Shown: positions 28,101-40,424 of the stretch, piece after piece | Position numbering within the stretch: position 1 is the first letter of the stretch | Layout of the letters: each line of letters opens with the position of its first letter | DNA from: Curtobacterium flaccumfaciens | GTDB lineage: Bacteria > Actinomycetota > Actinomycetes > Actinomycetales > Microbacteriaceae | Assembly: GCA_029689965.1 (NCBI GenBank) | Contig: CP121450.1 | Coordinates: 2,728,001-2,792,000 of the forward strand | Direction of reading: 5' to 3' | Length of the DNA stretch: 64,000 nucleotides | Translations under genes and position numbers: made by a program | Notes under the pieces: generated by a model | What the model saw: only the letters and a program-made list of their open reading frames with translations | The model's database searches: none | Told to the model about the DNA's origin: nothing

Positions 28101-30640
28101 GGGTTCCGCCTGTCCTCACTCGGCCGTCCACGACGCTCGCCGGCCTGCAGGCCATCGTAGTCACGCGGTCCGCCCGGACCCTGGTCACCCGCGGGACGCC
28201 GACCACGACGACCGACGGCCGAGGCCACCGAGGCACCTGCCGACCGCGACGCCTCAGCCAGTCGCAGCGATCGGAGCGACACCGCGGCGCGGAGCCGTTC
28301 CCTGCGCGTCCGACCGGTCCGGAGACTCGAGATCGCGTCGTCCGTCGCCGACCACATGCGGTCCGCGGCTGTCCCTTCGGCATCGTTCGGACCGAACACG
28401 GAACGGTCCGCGAGTGCTGCGAGCCCGGTGCCGCCCTCCCCGGAGCGCCGACGACCGCTTCACGGCGCGTCGTCGAGCGTGCCACGTCGTGCCCCCGGTC
28501 GAGGAGGGCGTCGCGGTACTCGTCCCAGGCGCCGACGATCCGCGCCCTCGGGGTCGGAGCACGGCGTCGTCGCCGCCGCCGGATCCGTTTGAGGAGCACG
28601 ATGACGCCGAACGGCAGCAGCACCAGCGCGACGAAGCCGAGCGTGGCGAGCACCCACGGCAGCGCGGCGAGCAGGATCTGCAGCCAGAGCGGCTGCACGG
28701 GCGGCGTGTTGCGGTCGCTCTGCGGCGGAGCCTGCTGCGACTGGTCCTGCTGCTCGGCAGGGGGTGGCGGAACGACCGTCTCCGGGCGGGTCACGGGCTG
28801 CGGCGTCTGCTGCTGCTCGTCCGGGATGTCGCGCACGGCCGGGTTCGGGTCGATCATGACCCAGCCCCACTGCGCCGTGTCGACCTCGACCCGCGCGGTG
28901 ACGTCGGACCCGCGGAAGGTCGTCGTGCCGCCGGCGGTCGAGCCGGTGCCCGAGCTCCCGCCGGCGTCGCCGCCCGACGTGAACCCCATGACGACCCGCG
29001 CCGGGAAACCGAGCTCGTCCGCCATCAGGGCCGCTGCCGCCGCGTACTGCTCCTGGTCGCCGATCATCAGGGGGAGGTCAGCAGCTCCTGGATCCGGTCC
29101 GCCCCGTGCCCCGAACGACTCGCACGGTCGTCACCGACGCCGTGGCTCACGTAGCCGTTGCGCTTGAGCGCCTGCACCATCGCGACGAGCTTGGCCCCGT
29201 CGGTCTCGGCGTCCGCGGTGTACGTCTCCACCGAGTCGCGCACCGCATCGGGCACGGACCGAGGGGTCGGCACCGAGGCGCTGCCCGGGCGTGCGGACAC
29301 CAGCTGGTCGTCCGTCGGCTGGTCGGGCACGACAGCGGTCAGGTCGTAGTGGGTGCCGTCTCCGACACCGCCCACCACGGCACCGGTACCCGTCGAACCG
29401 TTGTAGAAGAACGCGCCGCGTTCCTTCTCGGCGTCCGAGCCGGTGAAGTCGACGCGCTCGAGGTCGCCGACGGTCGGCAGCCAGACCCCGCTGTACCCGT
29501 CCACGGTCACGCCGACGCGCACGGTCGTCCCCGGACACCCCGGACGTCGACCGAGGTCGGTACCCGCTCGAAGGTACCGGACGCCGTCGAGCCGTCAGAC
29601 CCGCCGACCCGGTAGACCACACCGTCGTAGGTGTCGAGGGTGGCGATCCGGACGAAGCCGTTCTCGGGCAGCCCCGTCACGCGCAACTGCGTCGCGTCCG
29701 ACTCCGTCTGCTCCTCGTACGCTCGGAACCCGCTGAGCGGACTGACGTAGTCGCGCGGGTCGAAGGGCTTGACGACGTCCGTCCGAGCCACGGTCCGACC
29801 GACCGAGGGCGGTGCGACGAGTCCGAGCCCGGTCGCGACCACGGCGGCCGCGACGATCGTCCCGGTCCCGACGAGCGCCGGCCGCAGGACCGACCGCGCC
29901 ACCGGGACGCGCGACCCGATGGTGGTCGCCACCGCGACGGCCCTGCGCGCGTGCCGCACGGTCAGCGCCCAGACGAGGGCGACACCGGTGAGCGCGACGG
30001 CGGTCACGACGGACGTGTCCAGTCGGCTCGGCCCGACCACGACACCCGCTGCGAAGACCACCAGCGCCGGGATGCTGGCGAGTTCCTGTCTGGGCCCACG
30101 CCGCCGGTTCCCGGTCGACGCGTCAGCGGCGACCGGGCCGTTCCGGTGAGGAGCGGAACGGGTCGCCACGGACACGGCCGTCACCGTGGCGACGAGGAGC
30201 GTCACGAAGTAGGGCACGAGCAGCGACTCGTACGAGCCGACCGGCAGGCTGATGGTCACCAGCCGTTTCCAGCCGAGGGCGACGCCGGCGAAGAGGTCGA
30301 CCAGTCCCTGACCGGTCGGCAGGACACCGTTCGCCTGGCCCGGCACCGCCGCCGGCACACCCGTGAGCGCGAACACCGCGACGGTCGCGACCGCGACGAC
30401 CGCCGCCGGCAGGCGGAGCACCGTGCCGACGAGTGCGACCGCGGTACCGAACACGACCGCGGTCACCGCCGCGACGACCATGGAGTCGTCGCGGTACACC
30501 GGCCACCAGGCCACGCTCGCCACCGCCAGCAGCAGCCACACCACCAGCGTCCCACCGGCAAGACGGAAGGGCGAGAGCCGACGGGCGTCGCGTCGGACCG
30601 CCTTCCGTGCCCGGGTGTCCGGGCGCGCTGCGACGCTCAT
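28097..30640 (-). CDS. TgpA-like membrane protein with degenerate transglutaminase domain
   Basis: Start ATG 30640 (MSVAARPDTRARKAVRRDAR) overlaps the DUF58 stop. The N-terminal half has about seven membrane segments. Then comes an extracytoplasmic transglutaminase-like region (QYAAAAALMADELGFPARVV, GWVMIDPNPAVRDIP), one further helix (ILLAALPWVLATLGFVALVL) and a cytoplasmic C-terminal tail. The family catalytic Cys position reads GDQEQY instead of GDC-Q, and the His motif (HAWVEV) reads TARVEV, so it looks inactive. Breaks near 29533, 29070 and 28442 each need one G or C. About 850 residues. Confidence 0.85.
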
Positions 30641-32052
30641 GCGGCCGTCGCCGATCGGTGCAGTGCGTGGCGCAGGTCGTCCAGGTAGCCGATCGTCATC
30701 ACCGTCAGTCCCGCGACGCGGAGGAACCGGGGCTGGGCCTCGGGCTCGCAGATCACGGCCACGACCTCGACGCCGACCGGGAAGCGCGTCGCCGCCAGAC
30801 GCAGGGCGGGCAGCTCGACCGTCGAACCGACCACCAGGAAGGCGACGGAGATGCCGGCGGTGTCGGAGCCGACGATGCGCGCGACCTCGGCGATCGGCAG
30901 GCACGCGTCCGCCAGGCCGACCGAGGCGAACTCGTCGAGCAGCCGAGTCGGGGTGACCGTGGGCAGCGGGTGCACCGCGTACACGGCACGCCTGGCGAAC
31001 TCGGGGGTCCGCTCGGAGACCACCACGGTGACCTCGCGGCCGTCGCGGATCGCCCGTGCGCCGAGCGACGCCGCAGCGCTGACCGCGAGCTCGAACTCCT
31101 CGTCGTCGGCGAACTCCGCACGGGAGACACCGAGCGCGACGACGAGGTGGGATCTGCGCGTGTCCTCGAACTGCCGCACCATCAGCGCGCCGGACTTCGC
31201 CGTCGACTTCCAGTGGATGGTGCGCGGGTCGTCACCGGGCATGTACTCCCGGATGGCGTGGAACGCGATGTCCGACGGCGAGAGGTCGGTCGTCGCCTGC
31301 CCCTCGAGGTCCCGCACGAGACCCGTGCTCGTCGACGGGATCGCGATCGTCCGCGGGTGCACGATGACCTGCTCGCGAGCCGTCCACACGATCTCCCGGC
31401 GCACCAGGCCGACCGGGTCCGCCCGGACGCCGGTCACCGGCCCGACGTCGAGCACACCGCGCCGGACCGTCGGCACCGGCACTTCGCGCTCGAACGAACC
31501 GCGTGGGCCGATCGACGGGACGGCCACGTCGACCAGTCCCGCACCGACCGGCACTTCCACCGTGGTCGGCACCGACGGCAGACGCGCCGGGTTCTCCGCC
31601 GTGACGACGACACCGGCGCCGTCACCCACCGCCACCCGGTGCTGCGGGAGCCGCATCCGGATCACGAGCCGCGACCGCCCGATCAGGGCGACCGCGGCCA
31701 CGACGACGAGGAGCGCCCCCGCGAAGCCGACCACGACGACCTCCCGCAGCCCGAACCGGTAGCCGAGCACGAACGCGACGAGCGTGAGGGCCGCCACCGT
31801 CCATCCCAAGCCGGTGACCACGGACGTGACCTCAGCCCACCCGCGCTTGACGAGCCTCCAGGCCGTCGCCCAGGCCCTCGCGAGACCGACGACGGCATCC
31901 GCCGCCACGCCGTCCCGGTCCCCCACCAGACGGGTACGGACGTTCGTGAGGCCGGCGACCGTCCCCGTGCGCTCGTACGCCGACGTCCCGCGACGCGACC
32001 GCGTCGAGGACGGGCGGCGCGACCGCGTGGAGACGGGCCGGCGGTCGGTCAC
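30637..32052 (-). CDS. DUF58 domain membrane protein
   Basis: A 471-residue protein starting GTG 32052, overlapping the moxR stop by 4 bases. Two adjacent membrane helices (WTVAALTLVAFVLGYRF and VVVGFAGALLVVVAAVALIG, about residues 83-125) follow a basic N-terminal tail. The signature DUF58 block is YMPGDDPRTIHWKSTAKSGA near residue 270, within a VWA-like fold. In many bacteria MoxR, DUF58 and transglutaminase genes travel together, and DUF58 proteins are thought to be clients or partners of the MoxR chaperone ATPase. The frame is intact. Confidence 0.92.
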   Translation of the reverse strand: MTDRRPVSTRSRRPSSTRSRRGTSAYERTGTVAGLTNVRTRLVGDRDGVAADAVVGLARAWATAWRLVKRGWAEVTSVVTGLGWTVAALTLVAFVLGYRFGLREVVVVGFAGALLVVVAAVALIGRSRLVIRMRLPQHRVAVGDGAGVVVTAENPARLPSVPTTVEVPVGAGLVDVAVPSIGPRGSFEREVPVPTVRRGVLDVGPVTGVRADPVGLVRREIVWTAREQVIVHPRTIAIPSTSTGLVRDLEGQATTDLSPSDIAFHAIREYMPGDDPRTIHWKSTAKSGALMVRQFEDTRRSHLVVALGVSRAEFADDEEFELAVSAAASLGARAIRDGREVTVVVSERTPEFARRAVYAVHPLPTVTPTRLLDEFASVGLADACLPIAEVARIVGSDTAGISVAFLVVGSTVELPALRLAATRFPVGVEVVAVICEPEAQPRFLRVAGLTVMTIGYLDDLRHALHRSATAA

Positions 32053-33020
32053 GACGCGGCCCGGTCCGCCGGCGGGGCGGTCTCGACCAGCAGCTGTGCG
32101 ACGACGCTCGTGGCGCTGACGCCGTCGAACTCCGCCTCGGCGTCGAGGACCAGACGGTGCGCCAGGATCGGGACGGCGAGGGCCTTCACGTCGTCCGGCG
32201 TGACGTAGTGACGACCGCTCAGCGCGGCGAACACCCGCGATGCGCGCATCAGGCCCATCGCTCCGCGCACGCTGACGCCGAGCCGGACCTCGCTCGCCGA
32301 GCGTGTGGCGTCCACCAGCCGGGCGACGTAGTCGGCGATCACCGGGTCGACGTGCACCGTGCGGGCCAGCGCGGCCATCTCGGTGATCGTGGCGGCGGGC
32401 ACCACGCTCGCCAGCGGCACCGAGCTCGACGGGGCCGACGACGTCTCGAGGATCTTGACCGTCGCGGCGTGGTCCGGGTAGCCGATGGACGCCTTCATCA
32501 GGAAGCGGTCGAGCTGCGCCTCGGGCAGTCGGTACGTCCCGGCCTGCTCGACCGGGTTCTGCGTCGCGATGACCATGAACGGGGCCGCGAGGCGGTGGTT
32601 CACACCGTCGACCGTGACCGCGGACTCCTCCATCGCCTCGAGCAGTGCCGACTGGGTCTTCGGGCTCGCGCGGTTGATCTCGTCGGCGAGGACGATGTTC
32701 GCGAACACGGGGCCACGGTGGAAGTCGAACTCCTGGGTGCGCTGGTCGTACACGCTGATGCCGGTGATGTCACCGGGCAGCAGGTCGGGTGTGAACTGGA
32801 TGCGGTTCGTCGAGCCCTGCACGCTCTGGGCCATCGCCCGGGCCAGGCTCGTCTTGCCCGTGCCGGGGACGTCCTCGAGCAGCAGGTGTCCCTCGCTGAG
32901 CATCGCGGTGACCGCCAGGCGGATCACGAAGGTCTTCCCGAGGAGCACCTGCTCGACGTTGGTCACGATGCGGCCGGCGACGTCGGCGAACCAGGTGGCC
33001 TGCTCCGGGGTCATGCTCAT
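32049..33020 (-). CDS. MoxR-type AAA+ ATPase
   Basis: 323 residues from ATG 33020 (MSMTPEQATWFADVAGRIVT). Walker A LLLEDVPGTGKTSLARAMAQ, Walker B ANIVLADEINRASPKTQSAL, sensor region MVIATQNPVEQAGTYRLPEA, and the C-terminal AAA lid. MoxR ATPases act as chaperone-like factors for VWA/DUF58 partners. It is first in a tightly overlapping run moxR-DUF58-tgpA-FHA, 69 bases after the giant Ig-like gene. The frame is intact. Confidence 0.95.
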   Translation of the reverse strand: MSMTPEQATWFADVAGRIVTNVEQVLLGKTFVIRLAVTAMLSEGHLLLEDVPGTGKTSLARAMAQSVQGSTNRIQFTPDLLPGDITGISVYDQRTQEFDFHRGPVFANIVLADEINRASPKTQSALLEAMEESAVTVDGVNHRLAAPFMVIATQNPVEQAGTYRLPEAQLDRFLMKASIGYPDHAATVKILETSSAPSSSVPLASVVPAATITEMAALARTVHVDPVIADYVARLVDATRSASEVRLGVSVRGAMGLMRASRVFAALSGRHYVTPDDVKALAVPILAHRLVLDAEAEFDGVSATSVVAQLLVETAPPADRAAS

Positions 33021-33089
33021 GCGGTGTCGTTCCTCGTTCTCGGGGATGGCGGTAGGGGCAGCGTACGGGTGGCGGGTGTCCGAGGCGCG

Positions 33090-36000
33090 TCAGCCCGCCG
33101 CCGGAGTGGACGTCTCGTCCGCCGGGGCGACGACGAAGGTGTCGGACTGATCGCCTTCGGTGGAGATTCTCGTGTTGTCCTTGAGCGTCACCGTCGCGGT
33201 GACACGAACCGACGATGCCAGCAGCGGCGGACTCGGCGCATCGTCTCCGACGTTCCACGAGGACCGGGCGGCCGGGATTCCGGTGCCGTCGTCGTTGGCG
33301 TACCAGTAGGCCGTGTAGCTCACGGAGATATCCGTACCTGAGGGACCGTTCACCGCGATCGGGTGGCCCTGCTGGGCTGCGACGACCGAGGCCGTCGCGT
33401 CGAGCGCGGCCACCTTGACCTGCTTCGACTGCGCGTCCTCCGTGCAGAAGGACGTTCCGGGGCCACCGCACGCCCGGAGTGTCACCGTCACGGGCACGTT
33501 CCGTCCGCCGTCACCGGGAACGCCGCTCCAGGACTGCCCCGGCTGGAGCGACACGGTGCCACTGCCGGTCTCGAGCTGGTAGTGGTCCACCTGGGTCCTC
33601 GGCGCCGTCACCACGGCGTTCGGTCGACTCGTGCTGTTCGAGGTGAGCGACACCGTCGGATCGTCCGTGCCGTCCGGCCGCTGGTACGCCGTGGTGTCCG
33701 TGTACTGGACGTTGCAGAAGAAGCCGTTGGACACGGTCACGGCGAACGTGCGCCGACCTCCGCCGACACCGGTCGCGGTGGTTGGGCTCGAGGATCCCAG
33801 AGATCCTCCCGGGAGGTCGTTGCAGTTGACGTTGCCGGACTGGAACACGCTGTACGACGTGGAGGGGCCGCCGGCAGCATCCGCACCACCCCACGAGATC
33901 GTGACGACGGACTTCCCGTGGCCATCGTCCTGCGCCCCGACATTCGCGGAGACGTTCGACGGCTTGCCCGGCACACCGACGGCGGAGCCGGTCGCGGAGG
34001 CCGAGTTCCACTGCACGACCGTGCCGTTGCGGTCGGCGCCGTTGCGCGCCGAGACGGTCACCTTGTACTGCGCCGCGCTCTGGGCACCGGTGAAGGACGT
34101 GCTGGTGGCCGTGCCGGTGTTCCGCGAGCTCGACAGACCGGGGCCCTCGATCGTCACGACGTAGTCGTCGACCGCGGTGCCGTTGTTCGGCGCACCCACC
34201 TTGTTCCAGCTTCACGTCGAGCTGGTTCGGGGTGCTCCTGCTCGGTGTGACGGTGATGCCCGTCGGCGGGGCCGGCACGAAGTCGGCACTGATCGACGCC
34301 GACTTCGGTGAGGCGGCGGAGTCACCGATGGCGTTCGTCGCGACGACCGAGAACTGGTACGACGCCTTGGGATCGAGCCCCTTGATCGTGCAGACGGTGG
34401 CGGTGCCGCAGTCCTTCGAGACGCCGTTCGTGCCCTGCAGCCGGTACGCGGTGATCGGCGAGTTGTTCGCCTGCGGCGTCGACCACGTGAGGGTCGCCTG
34501 CCCACCCTCGTACGATCCCGTCCGGCTCGGTGCGCCCGGAGCGTCCGGGACGTCCTGCACGGAGATCGTCACGTCTCCCCAGACGTACCGGTCGGGGTCG
34601 TCGGTCGCATCGGCCACCTGGTACTGCAGGTGCGCGTCGACCGGCTTCGCCTTGTCGGAGACGCTGACCTGCAACCGGGACTTGTCCGCGCTCGGGGTGA
34701 CCGTCACGCCACCGGGCAGCCCGCCGGAGAGCCCGCGGATGTTCACGACACGCAGCCGCTGCTCCGGGAAGGGGTTCGTCGGCTGGTCGTTCTGCAGGAC
34801 GTCGATCGTGGTCGTCTCGCCACGCTTCGTGATGGACTTGTCCGCGCCCGGCTGGACGAGCGGACGGGTGGACGCGACCACGTCGACGTCGACGACACCG
34901 CTCCGCCCCTGGTTCGCGTCGTCCGCGACACCGATGCCGACGGATGCAGTGGTGTTCTTCTTCGCGGTGTCGGCGACCGTGATGGTCAGCTTCTGCCCGA
35001 GATCGTCGCCGTCGTGCCGTCGGAGGGCTTGCTGACGACCGAGTAGCGCAGTTCCGGCAGGTCCTTCGGGTACGGGTAGTCGGTGAGCTTCGTGAGGTCG
35101 ATGGTCCGTGACTCGCCGGGCTGCATGTCGACCGCGGAGCCGGTGAACACCGGAGGCTGGTTCGACCGCGGCGTCACCTTGATCGGCAACACGAGCGTGG
35201 CGACGCGCCCCTTGCCGCCGTTGGCTCGGGAACCGTCCGTGACCTCGAACGAGATGGACGCGTTGCCGTAGTACAGCTTCGACGAGGTGAACTGCAGCGT
35301 GGAGGAGTCGACCACCAGGTCCTGCCCGTTCGCGTGCGTCGCCTTGACGGTGCCGTCGTCGGTGATCTTCGCCGTCTGCCCGTTCGCCGTGACGACGTAC
35401 TTGGACAGCGGGATCCGGACGGTCGCCTCGCTCTTGACGGTGATCGCTCCCGCGGTGCGGTTGACCTGCGGGAGCGCGTCGTCGAACCCGGGGACGTGGA
35501 TGAAGCCGTAGGACACGATGTCCGGGTGGTCGACACGGGCCACCGAGAACGGGATGACCTGCGAGTCGTCGGTCAGCCGGACGCTGATCCGCTGGTCGTC
35601 CGTCGTGCGCGCGGTGTCGCCGTACCCGTCGACCACGCCCACCCTGAGGTCGGCGGTCGTGCCCTCGGCGAAGAACACGTTGTCGAGCACGTCGACGGTG
35701 ACGCTCTGCCGGTGCAGGATGTCCTGCAGGTCGAGGGTCGTGTCGTCGACCTCGGGCCGCAGTGGCTGCGCGTCCGGGTCGACCGTGACGGTGAGGAACG
35801 CCGTGCTGGCCCCGCCGTTCTCGTTCGCGACCGTGTACAGGACGGCGTAGTCCCGCGCTTCGCCGACTTCGGCGGAGTGACCCGGATCTGCTGCTTCCGC
35901 AGGACCTTCGCCCCGACGTCCTTCGCCGTCGGCTCCGCCTTCGTGACCGTCAGCTGTCCGCCCTCGGGGTCGGAGTCGTTCTGCAGGACCCGCACGGTGA

Positions 36001-38931
36001 CCGATCCGCCAGGACGGATCGTGACGTGGTCGGCTTCGGCGACCGGGTTCGACGCCTGCTCGGCACGCGGAGCGATCCCGACGCGCACGGTGCCGGTCGC
36101 ACGCGCACCGAGGGCGTCGACGACGGTGTACGTGAACTCGTCGGTTCCCGCCGAGTAGTCCCCTGCCTCGTAGGTCAGCGCGTCGGCGGCGACGTCGGTG
36201 ACGGACCCCTTGTCCGGGTTGGACGCGACGCCGACGAGCTGCACCGAGTCGCCGTCGGGATCGACGCCGTTGAGCGGGATCGACACCCGGACCGACTGTC
36301 CGGCGACGACACGTGCGGTGACCGTCTGCGGGACCGGCGGGTTGTTCGTGGCGGCGTCCTGCTCGCGCACCGAGATCGACACCGTCGCGTCCGCGTACTG
36401 GCCGTCGGGTCCGGTGACGCGGTACACCGCGGTGTAGGTGCCGGGGGTGTCGGGGGCGAGGTACCGCAGGTGGTCACCGGAGGCGAACAGCAGACCGCCG
36501 TCGCCGGGACGTTCTGCACGAGGTCGGGCTGCAGCGTGAGCGGTTCGCCTTCGGGCTGGGTGTCGTTGGCGAGCACGTCGATGTTCGCGACGTCACCGAC
36601 CCGTACGGTCGCGGTGTCCGGCTGGGCGACGGGTGGTTGGATCCGGTCGGGCTTCGGGATCTCGACGACGGTGACCGTGCCCGTCGCCGACGCGAGGCCG
36701 TTCGTCTCGGTGTACCCGAACGACACGGGCCCGTCGAGCGGCGCCGTGAGCGTCACGCGCACGGTGTGCTGGTCGAGGATGCTCGCCTGGATGCCCGACC
36801 CGCGTTCGGGCCCGTCGAGCGCGGTCACGAGCAGGACGCCGCCGGCCGGGTCGATGTCGGTCGCGGTGACGTCGGTGTCCTTCGTGGACAGCGTGTTGAC
36901 GAACACCGTCTTCGGCGTGGTGATGGGCGCTGTCGAGGCGTCCGGCGGAGCGAGGATCGTGATGCGGACGATGCCGCTCGACGTCTTCGTTCCGTCGGTC
37001 ACGGTGTACTCGAGCTGGTGGTCGCCCGCGCCGGCGCCGCGCACCCGGAAGGTGCCGGAGTCGTAGCTCGGCGTGACCGTCAGCCCGGACGAAGAGGACA
37101 CGCTCGTCAGGGTCACGGTCCCGTTGCCGCCACGGACGTGATCGAGCGGGTCGACCGTGAAGGCCTTGCCGGCGTACCCCTGCACCGGGAACGGGTCGGC
37201 GTAGAGCGGCACGCTGCCTTGCTTGGCCACGTGCACCGCGACGGACCCGCGCCCGTCGGCCCGGCCGTCGCTCACGACGAGTTGGACCGCGCGGTCACCG
37301 GTGCGACCACTCGCGTTGCGGTAGTCGAGGAGACCGTCCGGCGTGGTCGAGACCCGGTCGCCGTCGGACGCGGTCGCCGACTTGAGGTACACCGGATCGC
37401 CGTCGGGGTCGACCCAGTCGCCGAGGACGTTCGTGACGACGTGCCCGTTCTGCACGACGTCGGCCGTGGTGTCCCGCACCTGTCGCGGCGGGTCGTTCGC
37501 CGAGTCCGGTCGGACGGTCACCTTGACCGTCGCGCTGTCCGAGCCGCCGTTGCCGTCGGTGATCTCGTAGGAGAAGGAGACGGTACCGGTGGCGTGGGCG
37601 GACAGGGTGATCTGCAGGCGCTGGCCGTCGCCGACGATCGCGACGTCGCCGACGGCGTCGTCGATGCGTCCGACCTCGCTCACCACGATCGGGTCGCCGT
37701 TCGGGTCGTAGTCGTTGAGCAGGACCGGGAGGCTCGTGGTGCGTCCGGGACGCGCGCCCAGGTCGTCGTCCACCGCCACCGGCGGCTTCTGGTCCTTGTC
37801 GATCTCCGGATCGTCGTCGGAGACCTGCTCCTGCTGCTGGTCCTCGTCCTTCTTGATGAGGTCGGCCCAGTTGTCGATGAGCTGGCCGCTACGGTCGATC
37901 GCCCAGGAACGGCCGCTCTGCGGGTCGTTCGCCACGAGCGTCTCGCCGTTCCGGAGGATCTGCAGCTCGTTCGTCCCGGCGGTGCTCGCGAGGCGCTGGA
38001 GGCCACTGCCCGCGCAGGTGTCGACCGCTTGGCCGCCCGTCCACGCCCCGTACGTGCACTTCCCGACGACCATCGGCCGAGCCGCCCGGCCGGACACCTG
38101 CAGCGCCGTCCGGGTGACGCCGCCGGACGCCGACACGCGCGCGAGTCCGGCCGTGCCCGCGACCACGACGCCCGAGGCGCCGTCGTCCGATCGCTGCAGC
38201 GCGGGCGACGTGCCGACCCGGGAACCGAGATCGATGGTGTCGCCGTCGACCGAGACCTCGCCGGAGGTCCGGTCGAGCACCGCGAGGTGGTCGCCGAACG
38301 ACGCCACCTGGAAGTCGTCCGATCGGTCCATCTTGACCGTCCACCGCTTGGCGACCGACAGTGTGGTTCCCACGTCGACGAGCGCGGCGGTGCCGGTCTT
38401 CGGCGAGTAGACCGCGACGTGGTCGTCGGAGGCGTCGAAGACCGCGTCGGCCCCGAGCGTGAGGTCGGCCTTCGTCGAGGCGTCGAACTCGCCGAGGTCC
38501 TTCGCGGGCGTCGCCCACAGCTCGCCGGTGTCGCCGTTGCCGACCACCGCGGTCGCACCGGCGAAGAACACCTGGGGCGAACCGGCGGGCAGCGTCACCG
38601 GATCGGCGACCGTGGCGTCGGCGACGTCCACCTTCGCGACGGTGCCCTTGGTCTCGTCGACGCTGTAGACCGTGGAGCCGCGCTGCAGGACGGACAGGCT
38701 GTCGCTCGCGGTCTCCACGGCGGTGTTGAGCTGGAGCACTCCGGTGTTCGCCCGCCCCACCGCGCCGTACTCGGCCGAGGGGACCCACACGGTGCCGTCC
38801 CCGAGGCCGACGCGCTGCGTGTGGTAGCCGGTGGAGGCGACGGCCGCGGTGGCGACGACCGCGCCGACCAGGACCGAGGCGCCGACCGTCACGGCCGCGG
38901 ACCGGTGCTTCGCGAGGAACGTCCGGATCAC
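33090..38931 (-). CDS. Giant Ig-like / fibronectin type III surface protein
   Basis: About 1,950 residues when repaired. GTG 38931 overlaps the kinase stop (GTGA) and has GGGGGTG upstream. The N-terminus (VIRTFLAKHRSAAVTVGASV) is a short cytoplasmic tail plus one membrane helix, i.e. a type II anchor. Next is a propeller-like region (about residues 60-400), then a run of cadherin/Ig-like modules marked by PPVAVDDDLGARPGRTTSLP, VLANDTQPEGEPLTL and VLQNDSDPEGGQLTV, and at least three Fn3 modules (PDAPGAPSRTGSYEGGQATL). No sorting signal is seen. Breaks near 36506, 35863 and 34988 need one G; at 34207-34212 an A was inserted in GAGCT. Confidence 0.88.
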
Positions 38932-40339
38932 CCGGCACCCCCGATCGTGGCGCACTTCTGGGCGCTCGCGACGCCGGTCTTGCCGTCACGGTTCACCGCG
39001 ACCGCGATGCACTCCTCGTCGCCCTTCTTCCCGGACACGACGAAGCTCGTTCCGGTCTGCTGGCTCGACGCACCGTTCGACGAGATGACGTACGTGTCGC
39101 CGGCGCGCAACCCGGGATCGGCCCAGGTGAAGGTCACGGAGTCCGTGGAGGACCCGGCGCGAACGTCGGCGACCACCGGGATCGCCCCGGTGCCGAGACG
39201 TCCGACGACGATGACGGTCGCGATCACGAGCGCGGCGACGACGACCGCGGTGAGCGAGGCGGCCCACACGAGCGTGGAGCGGGTGCGTCGTCGCGCTCGC
39301 GTGACCGATCCGGTGCGGTGCACGGTGCCGACGCTCTGCGAGGCGGCGGCCGCCGAACCGCCCTGCACGGACTTCCTGGTCCGTCGGCGCGCCCCGACGC
39401 GCGTCGGCGGTCGGAGCTCGCGGATCATCGTGCGGTCGCCGTCCGGCGTCGGGGTCGCGATCGCCCAGGCCTCGACCGCGACGTCGGCCGGTGTCTGCGG
39501 GATGCCGAGCTCCGCCTCGACCTGCTGGAGCCCCCGGACGAGCTCCATCACGGTCGAGGGTCGCCCGGCGGCCTTGCGCGACATCGCGGCCGCGAGCAGC
39601 CGTTCGAGCGACGGGGGACGTCGGCGCGACCGGTCGGCTTGACCCCGCCCTTGTCGATGCGACCCATGAGGTCCGCTGCGCCGTTCTTGCCGCCGCGTAC
39701 CTCGAAGGGACTGCGGCCGGCGAGGAGCGAGAACACGGTCGCGGCGAGGGAGTACACCTCCGACTGGATGGTGCCGCGGGATTCGTCGATGAGGACCTCG
39801 GGAGCGGACCACGGGATGGACATGCCGATCGGCTCGTCCGGATCGGCCTCGCCGATGGTCGCCGCGATCCCGAAGTCGGACAGCACGGGGTTGCCGTACG
39901 CGGTGAGCAGGATGTTCGACGGCTTGATGTCGCGGTGCAGCACACCCTCGCGGTGCGCCGTCTCGAGCGCCGAGCCGATGCGGACGCCGATGGACAGGAC
40001 CTCGGACACGGGGATCGGCTCACGTCGGTAGCGCTCGCTCAGGGACGAGGAACACAGCTCCATGACGAGGTAGGGCCGGCCGTCCGAGGCGACGCTCGCC
40101 TGGAAGACCGTGAGGATCGAGGGGTGCGTGCTGAGGCGCGCCATCAGGTTCGCCTCGGCCTGGAACATCTGGCGGACACGGTCGTCGACGACCTCGTCGA
40201 GGAGCACCTTGACGGCGACCTGACGCCGCGGCATGTCCTGCTCGTAGAGGAAGACGTCCGCGAAGCCGCCCGATCCGAGGACGTGCACGGGACTGAAGCC
40301 CGCGATGATCGGCGGGGTGGACGGCAGGCGTCGCGCCAT
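38928..40339 (-). CDS. Transmembrane Ser/Thr protein kinase with Fn3-like ectodomain
   Basis: Start ATG 40339 with GGGAGGAG upstream. The kinase domain is complete: glycine loop LGSGGFADVFLYEQ, lysine in QVAVKVLLDEVV, catalytic loop VLHRDIKPSNILL, DFG in PVLSDFGIAATIG, and activation/APE segment GMSIPWSAPEVLID. After a linker and one membrane helix (STLVWAASLTAVVVAALVIA) the outer domain reads DSVTFTWADPGLRAGDTYVI, an Fn3-like fold in place of the usual PASTA repeats. One break near 39610 needs a C (restores ADVPPSLERLLAAAM). About 470 residues, coupled to the giant Ig/Fn3 gene. Confidence 0.9.
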
Positions 40340-40388
40340 CGTCGTCTCCTCCCGGCCGAGCGGCCGACTCTGTCGTCACGGCCCTGTC

Positions 40389-40424
40389 ATTCTACGAACC
40401 GTGTGCGACCGACATTCCGCACAC
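40389..40424 (-). promoter_or_regulatory. Promoter of the kinase operon with a dyad at the -35 region
   Basis: On the minus strand TAGAAT (40394-40389) is a near-consensus -10, 50 bases before the kinase ATG. A 7-bp inverted repeat GTGTGCG/CGCACAC at 40401-40407 and 40418-40424 with a 10-base spacer covers the expected -35 position. This arrangement suits a regulator binding over the promoter. Confidence 0.5.
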
